From Trametopsis cervina (Eukaryota > Basidiomycota > Agaricomycetes > Polyporales > Irpicaceae), in assembly GCA_022385755.1 (NCBI GenBank), contig MU278353.1, forward strand, positions 1,015,000-1,078,999: 64,000 bases of DNA. The letters are read 5' to 3'. The position numbers and the translations under genes are program-made. The notes under the pieces were generated by a model that searched no databases, had not been told where the DNA came from, and saw only the letters and a program-made list of their open reading frames with translations. Below are positions 57,269 to 64,000 of this stretch, piece by piece. Positions within the stretch are counted from its first letter, which is position 1. The number at the start of each line of letters is the position of its first letter.

Positions 57269-57620
57269 TTAATAGCCACGCATGCGGTCGGCATAGAGAA
57301 CATTGAGAGTCTGTTGTGCTGCGTCTTCCATTGCAGCGTTCTGGCGAGTGCTAACGCACTTGGCGTACTGAACTCCACGTACTAAGATGACTATGGCATG
57401 AGAAATGTTGGATGTCAGATTGAGCGAAAAATGCATACTATACGTGATCGCGGTCCAAACAACTTGGTGAGATGGTCCCGAGGAGTAGACGTCCCAGCTA
57501 AGCATCTTGGTACCTCCGTTACCTTGGAGGAAGTTGTTGAGCTGCATACGCCAGTCTGTTTCCGACGTTAGTAAGATGTTGCGAATATTCAAGAAAATGT
57601 CGCGCACGGTTGTCAGACAT
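57269..57620 (-). CDS. Single-domain dsRNA-binding protein, 80 aa
   Basis: complement(join(57269..57381,57439..57555,57608..57620)). The first exon encodes only MSDN; the 52-nt intron contains a TTACTAAC branch site. The product is one dsRNA-binding domain: WRMQLNNFLQ (helix 1), LSWDVYSSGPSHQVVWTAITY (strands, with the GPxH loop), IRGVQYAKCVSTRQNAAMED and AAQQTLNVLYADRM (helix 2). The basic KK/KR pair usual before helix 2 is replaced by TRQNA, which may weaken RNA binding. No catalytic domain is attached. Similar short dsRBD proteins occur in basidiomycetes with unknown roles. Confidence 0.75.
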
Positions 57621-60592
57621 TGTGCTCAGCTGTGTATGTTAGCTGTGAGTGAGAAGCGTTGCGGGGGTTGAGACGAGACGAGTGAAGGGGAGTACGATAA
57701 CAGAATGAACATTCGACTCACTCGTGCTGCGTTTATATATCGCGGTCTTGATAATAGTCTGTATAATCAGTGGATATGGCAAACCGTCGGTAGACTCCGG
57801 GAAAGGCAGGACCGGACTTGACAACCCGCGCCCTCGTATCGAGTCAAGGAGCGTACTGCCCAGCTCTGAGGGAATCAGGGAGAGAGAGCCGGTACCGAGG
57901 TCCTGGCACTCCAGCGTGACAGACTGGGGAGAGTCACACAGAGGAGTGCTGCTCGACTGAAACAAGGCGGTGCTCGCCGACACCCAATCCAACACCTGTA
58001 CGTGTTTCTCCCTGTACATGCGCGCCCGAGCGGCAGTTGAGTTTGTGATAGAACGAGCTGTCGATGATGTCAGTTAATGGTTATGGACTCGGCCACTCAT
58101 CAGAAGCGATCCGGGCAGGTCAACTGGCGGACCTAGCATCCGTAGTATCGTTAGTCGCCGCAAAGACAGCTACTATACGGATATCAAAGGTGACCGCATG
58201 TCCCATCAAAGCTCCTGCCGCGGCTGTGCACATACAATGAGTCCATCTTGAGGCTTGTGGCATCGTCGATACTGCTGTCGCGCTTACGTGACCACACTGC
58301 GCCTACATTCTTGACGTCTCCCGAAGACCGACAAAGAGCGACTGCGCCCGCAGAACACGCGAGATAATATCAAACAACTGAGGAAACGAGTCAACGTGGA
58401 CTATCCGACATCGGCCAAGTATGACTCAGGTGAAGGGAGAGAACAAGCCGGCGATTAGACGCTCTTCAAGACTATGCCTGCCTTATCAGGTGGCTCACGT
58501 GCTAGAAATCGTTCCGGCGCCTCAGGCTGTACAGCTCCTTTACCATCGTCTAGCTAAACACAGGACTACTCTACGCTGGAAACCTTTCAATCTATGGATC
58601 AGAATGTACAGCAACCTCTCCATACACTTACCTATTACGTACTACAACAATCCTGTGCGCGGATATACTTACCAACATATCAAGAAGACTCAAATGTACC
58701 GAATTTACCATTGTCAAGATCGCTCCTGATGATGTCAAATGGGTCATAGCTTATTAGATGGCTTTATCTCTTGCGGTACTCTTTCTTAGATGTATAAGAT
58801 CCTGCTATTGTTTTGCTAAGCTGACATTTACATAGCCTCACAACTGGATTACTCACACTTGTCATATGGAAACAAATACAGCGATAGTCGCTCTCACAGC
58901 CATATACCTCTCGAGCAAAAAAAGGATGCATGGCGGGTCGTATCAGGTCACATCATAAGAGCCTGTATGTACTGAATTATCGTTGTCCCAAGACGCCGAT
59001 GTCGCGCTGAGAAGCCTTCAGCGGAGAGATTCAGGAGCGTCTTGCACAGCCATCGACTCATGGCTTTTGTAACTGCTAATCAACGGTATGACTCCCTCCG
59101 GGGCCCTTTGGTTTGTCGTTGCGCGTAGTGACGATGCGGATAGTCCTTGAGGCGGGTTGCGGTCAAGGAGAACTCGTAGCTCCGTTGTTGGGCTTCTCGC
59201 CTACCCTGACGATCCTGCTACACCCACATATCGAAAATTTAGCCGCCCCGTTGACGACGAATTGTCGGTTTTCTATCCCAGCCGTGATTGCAGGCACATG
59301 CCATAATAGAGCTTCACAGGATTGGGGATTAGGACCACTATCTATATCTTTGTCTCTCACAAAGGGCCTTGGTCATCTGGTAAGCGCAGTGCTTCGCTAT
59401 CTTCGATGCAGATTTACTGTCAAATGATATATTCCCTAGCTACTCGATGCTCGGGGGCATTGCGCTGACGGCTGTGCTTGTGCAAGAAGATCAGCTGCTC
59501 TAGAGTCAGGACATCCTCCACAACACTAAGACACTGGATAACGTAATGATACGGTGCTCCTCCATTTTCCACCGATAGGGCCACTATCAGCATCGACTGA
59601 ATCCTCCTACAGCAAAATTTCTCTTCTGTCTGACCGCTTTTCTGTGCTACAACTCCCGCGGAAAATGCAGAGCTCTGATCAGAAGGTAGACACTCTATGT
59701 CAGCGCCCGGACATTTTGGCAAAAGGACGAGTGTCTCCGTGTGACATTCCCACAGCGGCACTTATCATTTTGCGCGTGGGGCGCGCCCCTGCGCAGTTCT
59801 ACCGCAATGTCGCTACATGTGCTCGATATTCATTGTTAACGACCCGATAACTGTGGCTAAGAAGTCGAAGCCGCGCCCGTCTATGAGTTCGCTGCGGTCA
59901 GATACTCGAAGTCGTCGGAAGCTGGGAAAATGGTACCCACAGGGTGCTTAGGATAAGTCGTGCACGCAGCTATAGCATTTTTTTTACCTCGCCGCTGAAC
60001 GCAGGTACTTCTATTAACAGGGGCGAGTTGACCAAGATACTACGCAATGAATTGGAGGAACTTTCGGTATGTTGAGTGCCGCAGGGATAGGAAAGCATTT
60101 AGCTCGCGAGGGTTAGCAGGTCAACTGTAGACACATCTTGGCTAAAGATCGCAGTTGCTTCGCTTCATTTTATATACACGTAGCGGTTGTAATTGGAAGT
60201 ATCCAAGCCCGCTTGGGGGCGTGGACGTCGTGTAAACTTAACGCACCCCTTCGGCGGAATCGCAGTGTCGATATCCCACGTAATGGAAACGGTCCTTGAC
60301 TCTAATGAGCTTGGTATTAGCAGTCTTCAACTTATTTATCTCCGTCCCATTACTATCGTTTGAGGGGACAGATACAGTATGTGACTTCGATCGGGACGTG
60401 TTCAGTCACGCGATCGCGTCGATTAGATAACCACGTGGCAGTCGAAATATAGCAACATTGAGAAATAGGCGCCTGCGTGTTGTGAGCATGCAATTATCAC
60501 TCGGCCCCGCCTTGCTTTGCTGCTAGACACCATTACCCGCCGTCGGTCCCGCCACATTTACCACTTTGGGCTCTGACCCGCCCTCGCTGACG
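57621..60592. other. Gene-poor region, 3 kb
   Basis: No gene supported. ORFs at 57639-58019 (-), 58421-58729 (+), 59113-59427 (+) and 59420-59761 (-) show neither family motifs nor consistent introns. No tRNA, repeat or transposon end was recognised. Confidence 0.4.
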
Positions 60593-62366
60593 ATGCCGGA
60601 CCCCTTTCCCACCAGCGTGCCAGGCTCTCGACGCCCCTTCAGTCTACCGGTTCCGGTGTCCGCGAATCGTGTTGAGCCGCATAGGACCACATCAGCCGAC
60701 GCCTCCTCCATTGTCACCCTCTCTATTTCTCGAATACGCAGGAAACAGACGCAAACATATCAGTCTCCCCCGGCTCATGGGATCTCTGACTTACGCATAG
60801 AAAGTGAGTTGTATGCGTATGAACCAAACAATCTTGTATTGAACGGGGAAATTGGGTCGTCGTGTTCATTCAAAAGCCGCTACACTACCACCCGCAGCTT
60901 CATCTTCTGTGACCAGCACAGACACAAGCAATACCTCGGAGAGTAGTGTGTCTGCGCATGCAAAACAAAAGCATGTGCATAGGACGATAGGCCCCCCTCT
61001 ACCACTGTACCACCCGAAAGGCCAACTGGCCCTTTCGTTGCCTGAACTGGACCTGGCCATTTTTGGAATCTCTGGCAGTGCAGTCAATATCGACGACCAT
61101 GATGTTCGACGACATGGGTCTTCTCAAGACGCGGATGGGCCCCGCTCATCCTCTCGCGCTCGCCGGCCGGCGGCAAAACTACGCGACGTGGGCGCCGGAG
61201 AAGAGGAAGAATCTCAGGATGCCGTCAACGCGGCTAACAGCAGAAAGCCGAATGGTTTAGACCAGTCCAATCAACCACGGTCTACAAGCCCTAGAAAGAG
61301 ACGCACTGCGGGCTCGAGTACAGCAGGGGGTGTGGGTAACAAGAGACGGAGAAGAGAGGTTGATGATGGGGATGGGACGTATCCGCATCCTGCCGTTAGG
61401 CGGTCTAGGAACCCTCGAGGCGTTGCGGCAGTTGTCGCCTCTCCTCTCGCTGGCCCGGCTGTAGTGGCTGAGGCCAATACACAGGACGGCGAAGGCGACG
61501 CAGATGGGGACGATGGTGCTACCGTGATCGGCGAGCCTACTGCTGAATCTCAGACCGCGCGGTCCACGCGATCTCGGAGATCACGTGCCCCTCCCGCGAA
61601 GAGGCGCGGTTCCAGTGCAAGCGAGACAACGACAACGTCCGTATCTGTGTCCATCGCGGCCAATGCAAGGAATACAAGGAGCGCAGCAGCAAAGAAGCCC
61701 TCGGATGATGAGATGCCCATGGACACTGATTCGCTCCGTCCCAGCCAGTCGGCCGTTGAGACTGGACCGGATGGGAAAGCGGAGGAGGGCGCTGCGCACT
61801 CGGCAGAACGGGCGAGGGATGTAGCGCGAACTCCATCACCACGAGAGGCTCAGGAGGGTACACCGCTCGACATAGGATCACTCTCCACCATCGCGGATGT
61901 GGCGATGAAGGACCCCAAGTCAGACCCTCTACCAAACGACATAGTACCCAGATCAACGCCACCTGCGGACACCGCAGAAGATCCAGGGGTGTTGGTTGAG
62001 GCGTACAAAGCGTCTGCCACCACAGCCCTCGCCCCGTCAAGCTTGACTGAGGTCTTGTCTGCTAAAGATACAGAAGAGCCTTCCCCTGCCACTCAACCCG
62101 TCAATTCAGACTCAAAGATGGACGTTGATTTTCCGAGGACTGTTGTACAGCCCGACGTAGATGTTGATACTCAGAGCACACATCACTCAGATCCGGGTCC
62201 GAAATCCAAGGATCTCCCTCTCAAACCACCTTCTCCCGCGTTTGCTGCTCCTGTGCTTCCTCATCCGACTCAGCCCAAATCGTCACGTCCTCCTATAGCT
62301 GCACCGCCACCTGCAGTACAATCTCATGATGATGAAAAAGAGGAGGGCGAGCTCAGTGATGAGTAG
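60593..62366 (+). CDS. Conserved basidiomycete disordered protein, function unknown
   Basis: 566 aa; join(60593..60803,60877..62366). Exon 2 has no in-frame ATG near its start, and a 73-nt intron (GTGAGT...AAAAG) joins it in frame to an upstream exon beginning MPDPFPTSVPGSRRPFSLP. One short block looks conserved: HRTIGPPLPLYHPKGQLALS and LPELDLAIFGI. The rest is disordered with many basic clusters (SPRKRRTAGSS, NKRRRREVD, RSTRSRRSRAPPAKRRG), Ser/Thr-Pro sites and an acidic end (DDEKEEGELSDE). It is probably nuclear. No enzymatic domain is visible. Confidence 0.7.
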
Positions 62367-62973
62367 TGTGTGGAGCGTATGTACTCTATCTATATCCTTC
62401 TTCATTGATCGCTTTCACGATTGATTCTCGTATGTGCGTGGTGATATATCATTGCGACGCGCCATTGTACAGAGTTTCCTGCGTGGGTGCTGTATTGATA
62501 GCTGTAGTGTTAGTCTGTCGGTATACTATTTTGTTTTTGCAGTCACATCATCGATATCTCGTCTGAAAACCAATCCAGGGAATTTACTACACGGATGGGG
62601 TTGACCACAGAGTCATGAACTATACGCATTGCTGAGAATTCTTGCAGCCCCCCTGAGGCGGGCAGTTACAGAAAGACATGGTGATTATTATGGCTCTGGG
62701 TTAGTTGAAGCACTGGCTTGACCGCTGCGTGACACAGTGTCACTATACATCATGACCGTCACATCGTTGTCCCATGTGGCTCGTGTTAACTCTGTCCAGC
62801 ACCTCGTTCGGACACATCTTCCACAAGTACGTGTATGCAGAATTACTGTCTGATAGTGAGCTGACCTGCGGTGTCTCAAATGTTAGTTTTCGCTGCGTTA
62901 TATCTGCTCTTACACATCGAAGCCGTTTACGGCTGGTGCATATTGGGGACACTCTCCCTTGCGTCACTCCGCC
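62367..62973. other. Intergenic
   Basis: Holds the 3' UTR of the previous gene and the promoter of SKI3. Nothing else was recognised. Confidence 0.4.
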
Positions 62974-64000
62974 ATGTCCGCTATCGCGAAAACCAAACTC
63001 AAGGCAGCAAGACAGGCATTGGAAAAAAAGGAGTTTGAAAAAGCTAAGAATGCATCGCTGAATGTCCTTGATTATGAGCCCGAGAATTATCTTGCGTAGG
63101 TTAAACGCCACACGCATGCTACCTGGTCCTCCGATCTTGTGGTTATCAGCTAACGTATCGGCCTTGAATAGGCATGTGTTCTTAGGAGTTGCATACCTCG
63201 AGCTTAACGATGCCCAGCAAAGCGAGCAAGTGATTTGCATGCTCGCAGAAGGTAGACGACCACAAAGCTCACCATACCATATTTAGATGTATATCAAGGC
63301 GGCGAACATACAGCCAAACCAGTATACGGCTTTCCAGGTGTGTATATCTCTCCATTGCTTGATCAAAATAAGCTCGATTATATATTGATTTTCGTGGGGA
63401 AGGGGTTAATGAAGCTGTACGATCAGAACAAGCAATTAGACAAGTATGTGGAGACCCTCGAGAAGCTCGCGCGGCTGTACTTGAAAAGGTACCTCTTACA
63501 TAAATTGCACTGGTGCATCTAACAGCTATATGCGTGGTGTTCCTGCTAGCAATGACGCTACAAAGTGTGCTGAAATGCTTCAGAAACATATCGAACATCA
63601 GCGAAATAATGGCTCAGCCACGGAGGTATGAGAATCGGCCATTGTACTTATCATTTCTCACTCCCTTAACATAGCTGGTGGATGCGTTGATGTTGTTACT
63701 GCCCGATTCGGCCTATTACGATCTCCTTTCAGAGCTGCCTCCGCCGGACGCAACAAACCCAGATGCAACGACTACCTTCCTTGTGCAGTCTACCATACAC
63801 AACTCTCTTCCCATTCTCGAGGAGATAGTCTCTATTCTAGAGAAACACGAGAATGACGTGTTTACGAAGGAAGTGAATAACCGCAGGACGCGTCTCAAGG
63901 CTCCCAGTCTAGAGGCTGTAAAGAATGAAGTAGGCTGTGAAGTGTGGGGCTCCTCGCGAGTACGTGTCATGCAATCTTACAGTCTCATCAACCTCACATT
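62974..64000 (+). CDS. SKI3: Superkiller protein 3-like (SKI3), 5' part
   Basis: N-terminal part of the TPR scaffold of the Ski complex, which feeds RNA to the cytoplasmic exosome; the gene runs off the window. The ATG at 62974 has a good context (CTCCGCCATG). Exons join as MSAIAKTKLKAARQALEKKE, AKNASLNVLDYEPENYLA, HVFLGVAYLELNDAQQSEQ, MYIKAANIQPNQYTAFQ, GLMKLYDQNKQLDKYVETL, ATKCAEMLQKHIEHQR and LVDALMLLLPDSAYYDLL. These form consecutive TPR units (LGVAYLELND, IQPNQYTAFQGL) as at the start of Ski3/TTC37. The last visible exon ends near 63960 (EVWGSSR) at a GTACGT donor. Confidence 0.85.

Noticed and set aside
56875..57378. 167-residue minus-strand ORF overlapping the dsRBD gene
   Set aside because: The dsRBD frame has a recognisable fold and in-frame introns. 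This ORF is in another frame and lacks motifs.
1..64000. CRISPR arrays or bacterial operons
   Set aside because: No regularly spaced short repeats, no Shine-Dalgarno-linked gene strings; gene structure is eukaryotic throughout.

Overview
The window is nuclear DNA of a filamentous basidiomycete, most likely an agaricomycete. The reasons are short (about 45-90 bp) GT-AG introns in almost every gene, a class I hydrophobin-like gene, a DUF6729-type transposase-like gene of the kind expanded in mushroom genomes, two U6 snRNA genes and a tRNA-Leu(AAG) with an intron. Genes lie on both strands with no operons. Exon joins were read by eye. Where joins are given, the summed exon lengths are a multiple of three and the joined frame is open.

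Layout. 0.2-4.5 kb: an intact-looking transposase-like gene, an unknown gene and a possible tiny gene. 5.0-5.7 kb: a strongly strand-asymmetric pyrimidine-rich stretch. 6.2-9.2 kb: two convergent HSL-type esterase genes, with a third paralogue at 22.3-23.6 kb. 11.0-14.5 kb: a DHDPS-family aldolase and a formate/nitrite transporter. 14.5-18.8 kb: gene-poor. 18.8-21.9 kb: NAD kinase. 24.1-27.5 kb: two identical U6 snRNA genes in inverted orientation around a membrane-protein gene. 29.3-33.2 kb: a nuclear-looking disordered protein and a ComA-like protein with a mitochondrial-type N-terminus. 34.3-36.5 kb: an extended SDR and a hydrophobin-like gene.

37.6-47.2 kb is dense: a DASH Spc34-like protein, cystathionine gamma-synthase, an F-box/WD protein, LSM2, WDR83/MORG1 and an ABM-fold protein. 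48.1-53.0 kb is accessory: tRNA-Leu, a nonsense-damaged zinc-finger gene of mobile-element type, two ~527-bp tandem repeats, a 53-nt tRNA-Leu-derived relic and a 494-bp mariner-like MITE. 53.4-64 kb: a CDKN3-like phosphatase, an 80-residue dsRBD protein, a disordered basidiomycete protein and the start of SKI3.

Several genes serve RNA metabolism: U6 and LSM2 (the LSm2-8 ring binds the U6 3' end), WDR83 and SKI3. Their proximity is probably chance. I found no clear new multi-gene system. The observations most worth a second look are the hydrophobin that has lost exactly the cysteine pair of one disulfide, the paired U6 genes with an identically spaced upstream element and no TATA box, the mobile-element relic with its tandem promoter-like repeats, and the tRNA relic beside the MITE.
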